A stretch of 24,165 nt of DNA from Microgenomates group bacterium (GCA_009776965.1 WRMU01000002.1:1-24165); one strand, 5' to 3'; shown: positions 1-6,494, numbered from the stretch's first letter. Made by a program: numbers and translations. The notes: generated from the letters alone by a model not told the origin.

Positions 1-218
1 AAGACATTCCTTTCTCCATCACTATCGGTAAGGTAGGAGCGATTAATGTTACCTTTGGTACTAACCAAGGTATTACTGTATCTACCAACTCCTCTGATGA
101 GATTAGTGTCTCTGGTTCTCTGGCCTCTCCCGTCTCTATTCCTTTTGGGATTACTACTTTAGTGTTTACGGTGTTGGAGGAGCCTTCTACTCAGGTGCAG
201 AATATTGAGTTTTATTGA
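1..218 (+). CDS. C-terminal end of a beta-rich, probably exported protein (5' truncated)
   Basis: An open frame enters from the left edge, with codons starting at base 3, and ends at TGA 216-218, giving about 71 residues. The peptide is rich in Ser, Thr, Val, Ile and Gly with alternating hydrophobic residues (for example ITIGKVGAINVTFGT) and has almost no Lys or Arg. This is typical of beta-sandwich repeats in surface or secreted proteins, but I cannot name a family. The stop codon overlaps the -35 box of the next promoter, so the following ribosomal-protein operon starts immediately after this gene. Its codons use more C and T than the next genes. Function unknown; the assignment as extracellular is inference from composition only. 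Confidence 0.6.
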   Translation, partial: DIPFSITIGKVGAINVTFGTNQGITVSTNSSDEISVSGSLASPVSIPFGITTLVFTVLEEPSTQVQNIEFY

Positions 219-243
219 CGGGGGAGGACTTCTGTTATATAAT
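215..243 (+). promoter_or_regulatory. Promoter of rpsF-ssb-rpsR
   Basis: TTGACG at 215-220 and TATAAT at 238-243 are separated by exactly 17 bp, a near-consensus housekeeping-sigma promoter. The -35 overlaps the stop codon of the upstream gene. Transcription would start near 250, leaving a leader of about 54 nt before the rpsF start codon at 304. Confidence 0.75.
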
Positions 244-303
244 GCGGAAAATTGTTTGCCCCCAGCAGAGCTGGTCCGAACTCAAGGGCAAGAAAGGGAA
301 GAA

Positions 304-642
304 ATGGCGAAAAGCTTAATAACAAAAATAGTGCCAGAGAGAAAGTATGAAATTACTTATCTGGTGAGTAGTGGAATGACTACTTCGGAGTTGAATACAG
401 TCCGAGATGAGATGGTGAGTTTGGTAGGGAAGTATAAAGGGAAGGTGGTAGATACTCAAGATTGGGGAAAAAAGACATTGGCTTATCCAATTAAACATGG
501 CGGCAGAACACTAACAGAGGCGGTTTATACGCATTTGGTGGTGGCTTTAGCGGCCAATAAAGTAGGTGAACTGACTAAGGAAATTGAACTAAAAAAGGAG
601 GTGGTGCGCAGCTTGGTGGTAGGAGTGGGGGATGAAAAATAA
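304..642 (+). CDS. rpsF: Small ribosomal subunit protein bS6
   Basis: Ribosomal protein bS6 binds with bS18 to the central domain of 16S rRNA in the 30S platform. The 112-residue product beginning MAKSLITKIVPERKYEITYL has the S6 pattern: an N-terminal beta strand (YEITYLVSSG), an amphipathic helix (SELNTVRDEMVSLVGKY), then the strand with KVVDTQDWGKKTLAYPI, a hallmark of the family. The frame is open upstream to a TTG at 205, but the ATG at 304 is chosen because a purine-rich AGGGAAG site lies just before it and because the S6 fold begins there. Gene order rpsF-ssb-rpsR is the classic bacterial arrangement and supports the call. Confidence 0.95.
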   Translation: MAKSLITKIVPERKYEITYLVSSGMTTSELNTVRDEMVSLVGKYKGKVVDTQDWGKKTLAYPIKHGGRTLTEAVYTHLVVALAANKVGELTKEIELKKEVVRSLVVGVGDEK

Positions 643-725
643 AATTGCTCGCGTTTTGCAACTATTTTGTAACTTATGATAGATATAATGACACTGATCT
701 ATAGACTTGAAAAGAAAGGAAAAAA

Positions 726-1244
726 ATGTCTGCACGATCACTTAATAAAGTAATGCTTATTGGAAATCTCACTCGAGATCCGAATATGCGTTATACACCT
801 AATAATAACACTCCAGTGTGTTCTTTTGGCTTGGCAACAAACCGCGATTGGATGGACGAAGGCGGAGCGAGACAGGAGAGAACTGAGTTTCATAACTTGG
901 TGGCTTGGTCAAAATTAGCCGAAATCTGTGGCCAGATTTTACACAAAGGCGATAAAGTCTATGTGGACGGCAGGATGCAAACTCGGGATTGGAAGGCCGA
1001 TGATGGCAGTCAGCGCCGGACAACCGAAATTGTGCTCGAGAATATGATTTTGTTGCGCTCTGTTCAGGGCAGAAGCGAGAGCGAAGCTTCTTATATGAGC
1101 GAGATTGAGGCGACGGGAGCAAGTCAGGAGGACGTTTTAGTTGATCAAATGCCGGAGGTGGAAGAAGTAGCGGAGGAAGTAGCGGCGGAGGTAGCGGAGG
1201 AAGCGGCGGAGGAGAAAGCGAATGAGGATGATATTCCGTTTTAG
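726..1244 (+). CDS. ssb: Single-stranded DNA-binding protein
   Basis: SSB coats single-stranded DNA in replication, recombination and repair. The first ~115 residues form the OB-fold, with MLIGNLTRDPNMRYTPN and FHNLVAWSKLAEICGQILHKG, typical SSB signatures. The last residues, DDIPF, are the acidic tip that recruits partner proteins. The linker between fold and tip is unusual: instead of the common Gly/Gln-rich linker it is an almost pure Glu/Ala/Val run (about residues 140-165). AAAGGAA lies 5 nt before the ATG. A TATAAT at 684-689 may be an internal -10, but no convincing -35 accompanies it. The gene sits between rpsF and rpsR as in most bacteria. Confidence 0.96.
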   Translation: MSARSLNKVMLIGNLTRDPNMRYTPNNNTPVCSFGLATNRDWMDEGGARQERTEFHNLVAWSKLAEICGQILHKGDKVYVDGRMQTRDWKADDGSQRRTTEIVLENMILLRSVQGRSESEASYMSEIEATGASQEDVLVDQMPEVEEVAEEVAAEVAEEAAEEKANEDDIPF

Positions 1245-1255
1245 AATAAAAGTTG

Positions 1256-1281
1256 GGGCGGGCGCTGACTAGCGCCCGCCC
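1256..1281 (+). promoter_or_regulatory. 11-bp GC-rich hairpin between ssb and rpsR
   Basis: GGGCGGGCGCT (1256-1266) and AGCGCCCGCCC (1271-1281) form a perfect 11-bp stem with loop GACT. It begins 12 nt after the ssb stop codon and ends 14 nt before the rpsR ATG. No T-run follows, so it is not a standard intrinsic terminator. It could stabilise the 3' end of ssb mRNA or tune rpsR translation, whose AAGGA site lies directly after it. Role inferred. Confidence 0.75.
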
Positions 1282-1295
1282 TAAGGAAAAAAAAT

Positions 1296-1526
1296 ATGAA
1301 ACAAAAACGCAAACCAAAAAAGGAAAAAATTATCAAGTTAAACATTGATAAGAGAATCGTGTTTAGTTATAAGGAGCCGGAGGTGCTGAGGACTTGTATT
1401 AATGAACAGGGGATGTTGGCGGGAAGAATACAGACAGGATTGAGCAGAAAAGCGCAGAAAAAACTGGCGGTGGAGGTGAAGCGCGCTAGGCATTTAGCTC
1501 TCCTCCCCTTTGTGCAAACAGTCTAG
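1296..1526 (+). CDS. rpsR: Small ribosomal subunit protein bS18
   Basis: bS18 pairs with bS6 in the 30S subunit. The 76-residue product has a basic N-terminus and the core segment (YKEPEVLRTCINEQGMLAGR, then IQTGLSRKAQKKLAVEVKRA) diagnostic of S18, ending RHLALLPFVQTV. AAGGA lies 8 nt before the ATG. It is the last gene of the rpsF-ssb-rpsR unit; a family A palindrome (1530-1577) starts four bases after its stop codon. Confidence 0.95.
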   Translation: MKQKRKPKKEKIIKLNIDKRIVFSYKEPEVLRTCINEQGMLAGRIQTGLSRKAQKKLAVEVKRARHLALLPFVQTV

Positions 1527-1529
1527 AAG

Positions 1530-1577
1530 GCTCGCTTAAATCGGAAAAATCAGATTTTTTGCTCGATTTATGCTTCG
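1530..1577 (+). repeat. Family A palindromic element, minimal copy (A1)
   Basis: TAAATCGG (1537-1544) faces CGATTTA (1564-1570), and between them AAAATC faces GATTTT, giving a compact hairpin. The outer flanks GCTCGC and GCTTCG are the same as in the copies at 4054, 4911 and 17861. It follows the rpsR stop directly. Confidence 0.75.
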
Positions 1578-1588
1578 ATCTTCCGTTG

Positions 1589-1617
1589 TTGGATTATCTG
1601 ACAAAATCCCTTATAAT
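1589..1617 (+). promoter_or_regulatory. Promoter of the LytR_C gene (leaderless)
   Basis: TTGGAT (1589-1594), 17 bp, TATAAT (1612-1617). The ATG at 1624 is 6 nt after the -10, where transcription would start, so the mRNA is probably leaderless. Confidence 0.65.
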
Positions 1618-1623
1618 GAAGAA

Positions 1624-2640
1624 ATGAAAGCTAAAGCTGTTCGGAGACGACAGCCAATAAGACCGGTAAGAGTTGGGGCTCATGAGAAGGTGGTGGGGAA
1701 AAGGAAAAAAGAAAAAGTCCCAAAAAAGAGAGTGGCGGTGAGAAGGACAAAAAGTTCTTTAATGAACAAAAAAAGTTTGGAGAGAAAAAAGCAGAAGTGG
1801 GGAAATGTGCTGGCGACGATAGGACTTTTGGTCGGAGTGTTGTTATTGGGACTAAATCTGATAGTAAACTTTTTGTTGCCGAGTATTTTTAGTCTGGAGG
1901 ATAATTATAATCTACTGATAGTTAATAAAAGCGGTCCGCAGATAGTGTTGGTGCATTTTAATACTGAGTTTAGAGTGATTAAAGAAGTGGCAATTGATCC
2001 GGAGCTAAAAATTAAGGATTTTGCGGGGGAGGAAAAAATGGTTGGTGAGTTGCTCGCGGAGATGGTGGGGCAGGGGAGAGACGAGCAATTTCTCACGGCT
2101 CAGTATAGTTTTGCTCTCGAGGAGAGTCTGGATGAGGTGCTGCTCATAGAGAAGGAAAGTGGGGCTTGGGATGAGAAATTGGAGAAGCGAGAGTTGCAGA
2201 AGATTTTGTGGACTAAAATGGAGAATCAGTCGAGTAAGAGAATGTTTTTCTTTTTGAATAGGGGGGTGAGTTGGAGCTTTGATACGCTGACAGATGCGAG
2301 TTGGCGTAGATTCGCACGGGAAAGTTTTTCTAAGAGATGGAGGAATAGGCAGTGCAGTATTGCGGTGTTAAATGCGACGGAGACGTCTGGGCTGGCGCAG
2401 AAGATTTGGAACTTGCTGCATAAAGATGGGCATAAAATGATGAAAATGGCTAATTTTGGCGAGCAACTGGAGAAAACTACCATATATTATGATGCGGAGA
2501 ATAGTGAGTGTTTGCCGATTGTGCAGCGGGCGATGCGGGTATTGCCGCTGATGCCGGAGATTGTGGATGATGGAGGGGGAGTGGCGAATAGGAATAAAGC
2601 TTCTATAGTTGTTGTCGCAGGTAAGGACTTGACAGAGTAG
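1624..2640 (+). CDS. Membrane-anchored protein with C-terminal LytR_C domain
   Basis: The 338-residue product has a very basic N-terminal region of about 60 residues (many Lys/Arg), one transmembrane helix near residues 61-86 (WGNVLATIGLLVGVLLLGLN), an extracytoplasmic middle region with no family I recognise, and a C-terminal domain at about 244-333 starting SIAVLNATETSGLAQKIWNLL. That motif (VLNxT..SGLAxK, then TTIYY) matches the LytR_C domain found at the end of many LytR-CpsA-Psr cell-envelope proteins. The LCP phosphotransferase domain is absent, so it cannot be a classical LCP enzyme; an envelope-associated role is inference. The start at 1624 is chosen because a -10 lies 6 nt before it; the in-frame ATG at 1570 lies inside repeat A1 and upstream of that promoter. 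Confidence 0.75.
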   Translation: MKAKAVRRRQPIRPVRVGAHEKVVGKRKKEKVPKKRVAVRRTKSSLMNKKSLERKKQKWGNVLATIGLLVGVLLLGLNLIVNFLLPSIFSLEDNYNLLIVNKSGPQIVLVHFNTEFRVIKEVAIDPELKIKDFAGEEKMVGELLAEMVGQGRDEQFLTAQYSFALEESLDEVLLIEKESGAWDEKLEKRELQKILWTKMENQSSKRMFFFLNRGVSWSFDTLTDASWRRFARESFSKRWRNRQCSIAVLNATETSGLAQKIWNLLHKDGHKMMKMANFGEQLEKTTIYYDAENSECLPIVQRAMRVLPLMPEIVDDGGGVANRNKASIVVVAGKDLTE

Positions 2641-2685
2641 AAACTTCCCTAAATCGGTATTTTCATCGTTGAAAGTCTCGAGCGA
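2641..2685 (+). repeat. Family A element, left half (A2)
   Basis: AAACTTCCCTAAATCGG followed by TATTTTCATCGTTGAAAG matches the left half of copies A8 and A9, then diverges after TCTCGAGC. The closing right half is missing. It sits between the convergent LytR_C and TPR genes, starting at the base after the LytR_C stop codon. Confidence 0.75.
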
Positions 2686-2692
2686 TCTACCT

Positions 2693-3436
2693 TTACTTAT
2701 CGTCTTCGTCGCTGATGTCGGCGGCGGAGAAGCTTAGCTTTTTTTCCGAAGGGTCGTCGCTTTCTTCGCCAGTGTCGATGGGGAGGTTGTTTTCGATGAA
2801 CCATTCATCTCCCAGATCAGCGCTGCTGAGGGACTTGACGGGCGGGAAGGGGAGACGGCCTTCGTTGCCGGAGGCTACAAAGATCTCACGAATATAGACC
2901 AGACAAGAATTATGAGAAGATGAATGAACGAGGCATTGGTATTTATTACCGGTAGAAATCAGCTTTGAGAGACGACGGGAAATATCGTCGGGGAGAGAGC
3001 CAATAGTGACTTTTTGCTCGGTCTCAGCGCTGATGAAGCGGGATTTTGTTTTTAGAACGAGAGGCTGGCCGATCACCAGTTTAGTGAGGGTGGTTTTGGG
3101 GGCGAGATGATGAAGGGGAACAATTTTGGACTTGCTGGGTTCTTCAATGAAGTGTTGGGAAGTGAAATTGGGAGCAGCAACTTGGCTCTTTTCGATATTG
3201 GTGAGTTGTTTGCGGGCGATGATATTACTTTCGTCGAGTTTTAGAACTTGCTGGAAGGTTTTTTTGGCGTTGGAGGAGTCGGCGTTTTGCAGATAGGCTA
3301 CTCCGAGACGATTGAGGGCGGGCACATTATTATTTTCGAGATTAAGGATCTGGAGATTGATGTCGATGGCCTCTGACCAGTTCTGGGTTTTGGCAGCGAG
3401 AATAGCTTGGTTTTGGAGGCTTTGGAGTGTGTTCAT
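2693..3436 (-). CDS. TPR-repeat protein with acidic C-terminal tail
   Basis: The 247-residue product starts MNTLQSLQNQAILAAKTQNW and shows two to three tetratricopeptide repeats over roughly residues 1-85 (NWSEAIDINLQILNLE, ALNRLGVAYLQNADSSNAKK, TFQQVLKLDES). TPRs bind other proteins. The middle part has no domain I recognise. The end is strongly acidic (EESDDPSEKK, DISDEDDK). No signal peptide is visible, so it is probably cytoplasmic. The frame is open to 3625, but a TACAAT -10 with TG extension at 3453-3461 overlaps that extension, so a start at 3436 (or the in-frame ATG at 3454) is more likely. It is divergent from yebC across about 75 bp. Function unknown. Confidence 0.75.
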   Translation of the reverse strand: MNTLQSLQNQAILAAKTQNWSEAIDINLQILNLENNNVPALNRLGVAYLQNADSSNAKKTFQQVLKLDESNIIARKQLTNIEKSQVAAPNFTSQHFIEEPSKSKIVPLHHLAPKTTLTKLVIGQPLVLKTKSRFISAETEQKVTIGSLPDDISRRLSKLISTGNKYQCLVHSSSHNSCLVYIREIFVASGNEGRLPFPPVKSLSSADLGDEWFIENNLPIDTGEESDDPSEKKLSFSAADISDEDDK

Positions 3437-3452
3437 AGATTTAATTTGGTGC

Positions 3453-3461
3453 ATTGTAACA
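3453..3461 (-). promoter_or_regulatory. Extended -10 promoter of the TPR gene
   Basis: Read on the - strand: TGtTACAAT. Transcription would start near 3446, about 10 nt before the ATG at 3436. No convincing -35 is seen. Confidence 0.5.
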
Positions 3462-3462
3462 T

Positions 3463-3491
3463 AAACTTCTCCAAATCGGCAAAAGAAGTTT
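3463..3491 (+). repeat. Small palindrome related to family A (A3)
   Basis: AAACTTCT (3463-3470) pairs with AGAAGTTT (3484-3491); the loop contains CCAAATCGGC, the family A signature. It lies in the divergent promoter region between the TPR gene and yebC, just upstream of the yebC -10. Confidence 0.55.
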
Positions 3492-3496
3492 GGGGG

Positions 3497-3505
3497 TGAT
3501 ATAAT
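3497..3505 (+). promoter_or_regulatory. Extended -10 promoter of yebC (leaderless)
   Basis: TGaTATAAT at 3497-3505. The ATG at 3512 begins 6 nt after the -10, so the start codon is the likely 5' end of the mRNA. No Shine-Dalgarno site can fit in between. Confidence 0.65.
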
Positions 3506-3511
3506 AGGATT

Positions 3512-4063
3512 ATGGCTGGACACAGTAAATGGAACAATATCAAGCAGCGCAAGGGGGCGGAGGATGCTAAGCGAGGGAGGGTTTTTACGCAATATAGCAA
3601 GAATATTAGGTTGGCAGTGAAACAAGGAGGGAGTGGGGATATGGCGGCGAATGCGAGTCTGCGGACTTGGGTGGAGAAGGCGAAAGAGATTAATATGCCG
3701 ATGGCTAAAATCCAGAAGGCGATTGATAGTGGCTTGGGGAAGGGGAGCGCGGGGGCGGTGACGGAGATAAATTATGAGGGGTTTGGGCCGAGTGGGGTGC
3801 CCCTGATTATTATGGCGGCGACGGATAATACTAATCGCACTAGCGGAGAGATAAGATCTATCTTGACTAGGGTAGGGGGGAGTCTCGGGGGGCCGGGGAG
3901 TGCTAGCTATATGTTTGAGTTTGACCGAGAAAAACAGGAGTTTAAGGCGAAGATGGGGATGGAAGTTGACGAGGGAGTGTGGGCGAAACTCGAGGAGTTG
4001 GTGGATAGTTTGTCGGAGGTGGATGGAGTTGAGGGAGTTTATCTGGGAATCAAGCTCGCCTAA
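3512..4063 (+). CDS. yebC: Short YebC/PmpR family protein (TACO1-like translation factor)
   Basis: YebC family proteins were long listed as transcription regulators and more recently linked to relief of ribosome stalling at proline-rich stretches. The N-terminus MAGHSKWNNIKQRKGAEDAKRG is the family hallmark, followed by NMPMAKIQKAIDSGLGKG and the INYEGFGPSGVPLIIMAATDNTNRT core with the GSLGGPGSASYMF loop. At 183 residues it is shorter than the usual ~240: the last third of the family alignment is mostly missing, and the final residues plus stop codon (KLA then TAA) are formed by repeat A4. The C-terminal region may have been lost when the element arrived, or the lineage has a naturally short form. 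Codons are strongly G-rich. Confidence 0.9.
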   Translation: MAGHSKWNNIKQRKGAEDAKRGRVFTQYSKNIRLAVKQGGSGDMAANASLRTWVEKAKEINMPMAKIQKAIDSGLGKGSAGAVTEINYEGFGPSGVPLIIMAATDNTNRTSGEIRSILTRVGGSLGGPGSASYMFEFDREKQEFKAKMGMEVDEGVWAKLEELVDSLSEVDGVEGVYLGIKLA

Positions 4064-4110
4064 ATGGTTATTTTCATCTTAACTTCGAAAATAATCCATT
4101 TATGCTTCGC
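4054..4110 (+). repeat. Family A palindromic element (A4) overlapping the yebC stop codon
   Basis: GCTCGCC is followed by TAAATGG and TATTTTC; on the other side GAAAATA and CCATTTA precede GCTTCGC. The left arm has ATGG where other copies have ATCGG, and the right arm has the matching CCAT where others have CGAT, so pairing is kept. Bases 4081-4111 are identical to 5066-5096. The TAA at 4061 serves as the yebC stop codon. Confidence 0.8.
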
Positions 4111-4116
4111 TTATTG

Positions 4117-4125
4117 TGGTAGAAT
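4117..4125 (+). promoter_or_regulatory. Extended -10 promoter of the membrane protein gene (leaderless)
   Basis: TGgTAGAAT at 4117-4125, with the ATG at 4132 starting 6 nt after the -10. It lies immediately after repeat A4. Confidence 0.55.
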
Positions 4126-4131
4126 TGGACT

Positions 4132-4905
4132 ATGAAATTGAGGAGGAGAGAAAAAGTTATCCTGACGGCGGTGTTGCTTTCGGGAGGGCTGTATGTGCTT
4201 CAGCTAGTACCGGTGGAGTGGAGGTTTTGGGCGTTGTTGGTGTTGGTGCTGGTTAGTTATATCTTGGCGGCAGTGGCCTTATTTGACGACCTACAGCTTT
4301 ATGAGTGGGTGACGATTTTGCCTTTGCCGGCGATTTATACAGCGGCGGCGGGGTCATTTTATTTTTTATTACCCGAGAGCTTGTTGAGTCAATTGGTTAT
4401 TTTGGTGGTATTTGGACTGGGGATGTATGCGATTTTGTTGGCGTGTAATATTTTTTCGGTGTCGAAGGGGAGAACAATTCAGCTGCATAATGCGGCGAGT
4501 GCGATGGCCTTGTTTGTGGCGATGGTGAGTTCGCTGTTGCTGATGAATACGATTTACTCGATGCACTGGGAGTGGTGGATGATTGGGGCGATGACCATGT
4601 TTATTCATCTGCCCTTGTTTTATATTTTGAATTGGTCGGTGAGTTTGGAGGGGCGGATTTGGGGGCGGAGTATATTGTATGCGGTGGTGGGGGTGGTATT
4701 ACTCGGGGAATTGGCGATAATATTGGCGTTTTTGCCGATAGTAGAGTGGGCGAGTGGTCTGTTGGTGATGGCGGGGTTTTATTGGCTGGTGAATGTGTTT
4801 AACGGGTTGTTGGAAGGTAAGTTTATTAAACAGATGTTTAGAGAGTATGGGTTGCTGGCGGTGGCGTGGGGGGCGGTGCTTATCCTCCTGTTCCCACTAA
4901 GATAA
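4132..4905 (+). CDS. Polytopic membrane protein of unknown function
   Basis: The 257-residue product is almost entirely hydrophobic, with about seven or eight predicted membrane-spanning segments: near 11-25, 32-51, 60-80, 87-105, 120-142, 146-168, 180-203, 207-225 and 239-255 (some may be re-entrant or merge). The start MKLRRREK is basic, consistent with a cytoplasmic N-terminus. A loop NIFSVSKGRTIQLHNA near 107-122 and the segment YSMHWEWWM near 142-150 are the most distinctive parts. No transporter or enzyme motif is visible and I do not recognise the family. It has its own leaderless-type promoter and is followed by a long repeat region. Confidence 0.75.
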   Translation: MKLRRREKVILTAVLLSGGLYVLQLVPVEWRFWALLVLVLVSYILAAVALFDDLQLYEWVTILPLPAIYTAAAGSFYFLLPESLLSQLVILVVFGLGMYAILLACNIFSVSKGRTIQLHNAASAMALFVAMVSSLLLMNTIYSMHWEWWMIGAMTMFIHLPLFYILNWSVSLEGRIWGRSILYAVVGVVLLGELAIILAFLPIVEWASGLLVMAGFYWLVNVFNGLLEGKFIKQMFREYGLLAVAWGAVLILLFPLR

Positions 4906-4910
4906 GCTAA

Positions 4911-5027
4911 GCTCGCCTAAATCGGCAAAATCAGATTTTTTTGCTCAAAAACTTCAGTCATTTAGCTTACTAAACTCCTTCAATTTTTTCACAAAGAAAA
5001 TCTGATTTTGCTCGATTTATGCTTCGC
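4911..5027 (+). repeat. Family A palindromic element with a different inner stem (A5)
   Basis: GCTCGCCTAAATCG (4911-4924) faces CGATTTATGCTTCGC (5013-5027). Inside, CAAAATCAGATTTT (4926-4939) faces AAAATCTGATTTTG (4997-5010), a 14-bp perfect match. The inner stem matches A1, not A4/A8/A9, so the outer and inner arms are combined differently between copies. It starts 5 bases after the stop codon of the membrane protein gene. Confidence 0.8.
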
Positions 5028-5030
5028 TAT

Positions 5031-5097
5031 CCGTAAAAGTATGCATTGAATCTCTCTTTACTTTCAACTTCGAAAATAATCCATTTATGCTTCGCTA
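5031..5097 (+). repeat. Family A element, right half (A6)
   Basis: CGTAAAAGTA, then TTGAATCTCTCTTTACTTTCA, CTTCGAAAAT and ATTTATGCTTCGC follow the order of the right half of A8/A9. The left half is absent; A5 occupies that position. Confidence 0.7.
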
Positions 5098-5142
5098 TAC
5101 ATTTTAGCTCATCTGCGCTTATTTTTTTAATTAAAACCGCGC

Positions 5143-5197
5143 AAAATCCTCGATTTAGATCTCGCCGTACGTAAAAGTATGGATCTGACTTTTTTTT
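5143..5197 (+). terminator. Probable intrinsic terminator formed by a family A fragment (A7)
   Basis: AAAATCCTCGATTTA matches the right arm of A8/A9. AGATC (5157-5161) pairs with GATCT (5182-5186), and CGTAC (5166-5170) pairs with GTATG (5177-5181), with a GTAAAA-type loop shared with A8/A9. Eight T follow at 5190-5197. This is the only family A fragment here with a clear T-run. It would stop + strand transcription leaving the membrane protein gene. Confidence 0.55.
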
Positions 5198-5199
5198 AT

Positions 5200-5849
5200 G
5201 GTTCTATAGTCTGGTGGAGTAGGGGAGGCTGATGTTTTTTGATATAGTTAGGTGGGTGAGGCGATGATATACTATGATATAGTTAGGGAATTGAAGTTAT
5301 AGGATGTTTTGTAAGATATAGGTTCTCTGGTGTTAAATATATAGGACATGTGTGGAAAAAGATATAGGATGTTGGGTGTGGACCAGACTACACCGTCTGG
5401 GCTTGGTTTCGTGCAAGACAAATCGCCACCCGCCAGAAACATAGCTAATGTGAATAACTTTACCAGATAAGATGATATAGTTTGATAGGGTAGGTGAGGG
5501 GGAGGCTGCAGGTATTATGCGGAAATAGATAGGAGGAAAATACTGTGGGATGGCAACAGGTATGGAGAGGGGCAAAATGGACTTAGCTTGCCAGAAAAAA
5601 CCCGAACGACTTTTAGGCAGTTTGGATGGTTTGGGATGTGTACGGAGAGAGGAGAAAGGGGCGATAATTAGTGTTTTAATTGACATGGTAAAAACACTTA
5701 ATAGATAAAGAAAAAAGAGAGGAGAGGAGAGGGGTGGAGGGAGGTCAAAATGAGCTATACTTTAACTTCGCACAATGTTTCTTTTACGAAATTAGGGTAG
5801 TTTTTACTCTGGAAATTAGTTACAAAATAAATATTTTTGGTGTTGAAAA
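5200..5849. other. Gene-poor stretch with degenerate GATATAG repeats
   Basis: No convincing gene on either strand. GATATAG or close variants recur near 5238, 5277, 5314, 5361 and 5474; two are followed by TTAGG. TATAGGATGTT occurs twice (near 5299 and 5363). A GC-richer island at about 5370-5470 contains a 6-bp hairpin CCAGAC/GTCTGG (5383-5400) whose loop ACACC can pair with GGTGT just upstream, a pseudoknot-like arrangement. The - strand open frame at 5333-5686 is Pro/Ser-rich with no domain and no start signal, and is probably not coding. Confidence 0.5.
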
Positions 5850-5874
5850 ATGACGTTTTTAGAGGCGCCTAACG

Positions 5875-6007
5875 GGGAGAAAGGACTCTGCTCTCTCGAG
5901 GGAGAGAGTGGAAAAAGGAGGGTCCTGTCTGGCTACTCGAGAAAAAGAGGTGGACTACCCTACCCTATGCCAGATTACACTCGAGGAGCTTCTCTGGAAA
6001 AAGGAGG
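5875..6007. other. Structured purine-rich segment, possible RNA element
   Basis: Several stems can form: CTCTCTC with GGGAGAG near 5893-5908, AGGAC with GTCCT enclosing it, and TCTGGC with GCCAGA further on. Between them lie repeated purine linkers; GGAAAAAGGAGG occurs twice (near 5911 and 5997), each directly after a hairpin. It lies beyond the terminator of the - strand membrane gene and has no clear promoter. Strand and role are unknown. Confidence 0.35.
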
Positions 6008-6008
6008 C

Positions 6009-6038
6009 AAAAAAAAGCGGGGGTTGGTCAGACCCCCG
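6009..6038 (-). terminator. Intrinsic terminator of the small membrane protein gene
   Basis: On the - strand, CGGGGGT (6038-6032) pairs with ACCCCCG (6024-6018) and is followed by C and eight T (6016-6009). The first arm overlaps the last codons of the gene, and the stop codon lies in the loop. Confidence 0.85.
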
Positions 6039-6303
6039 AGGAAGGAGCATCTTTGTCCTTTTTTCCGAAAATACCAGATAAGACATCGGATAAAAGGGCA
6101 AGAGTGCCTTTACCGTCTTGCTGCTCGCTTGGCTCATTGAGGTGGGGATTGCGCCAGAGAAGGAGACTGACTAGGAGGATAAATACACCCAGACAGCCCG
6201 CTAGGGGAATGTAGGGATTGACGAAGGGTTTTAAGAGAAATGGCAGAACAATACTGCCAATATAAGCGATGATTATCAATACGACAAGAATGATATTAAG
6301 CAT
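6028..6303 (-). CDS. Small membrane protein, two helices, unknown function
   Basis: The 91-residue product has two transmembrane segments (about residues 3-24, LNIILVVLIIIAYIGSIVLP, and 33-49, LAGCLGVFILLVSLLLW) followed by a hydrophilic tail with KKDKD near the end. AAGGAG lies 7 nt before the ATG, a strong Shine-Dalgarno site. An extended -10 (TGgTATAAT on the - strand, 6359-6351) lies about 50 bp upstream and an intrinsic terminator closes the gene, so it is a complete single-gene unit. No family recognised. Confidence 0.75.
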   Translation of the reverse strand: MLNIILVVLIIIAYIGSIVLPFLLKPFVNPYIPLAGCLGVFILLVSLLLWRNPHLNEPSEQQDGKGTLALLSDVLSGIFGKKDKDAPSSGV

Positions 6304-6350
6304 GTTAATGCTCCTTTTTGTTAAAGATTTCGGTTGACCAGACCAAAGGT

Positions 6351-6359
6351 ATTATACCA
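6351..6359 (-). promoter_or_regulatory. Extended -10 promoter of the small membrane protein
   Basis: TGgTATAAT on the - strand; the transcript would start near 6344, giving a leader of about 40 nt with an AAGGAG site. Confidence 0.6.
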
Positions 6360-6479
6360 CTACGTAAATACCAGACGTGAGGCGCTCAGATGGCCTAAAA
6401 TCGGCTTTTTATAGTGAAAACGATACTTTGTGCGTGGGAAACGATAATTTAGATACAAATTGAGCCGGCGCGGCGGGCA

Positions 6480-6488
6480 TGTTAGAAT
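6480..6488 (+). promoter_or_regulatory. Extended -10 promoter of the recombinase gene (leaderless)
   Basis: TGtTAGAAT at 6480-6488; the ATG at 6495 begins 6 nt after the -10. No Shine-Dalgarno site. Confidence 0.6.
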
Positions 6489-6494
6489 AAAACT

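Noticed and set aside
5333..5686. 117-residue open frame on the - strand
   Set aside because: Pro/Ser-rich without any domain, no ribosome-binding site or -10 near its start, and it crosses repeat-like non-coding DNA; G-rich + strands give long antisense frames throughout this window.
5850..6140. 96-residue open frame on the + strand
   Set aside because: Its 3' half overlaps the better supported small membrane gene on - and its terminator; the 5' half is the hairpin/purine-linker segment and codes a basic low-complexity peptide.
6391..6410. CCTAAAATCGGC before the recombinase gene as another family A copy
   Set aside because: Extra A in the signature and no paired arm on either side.
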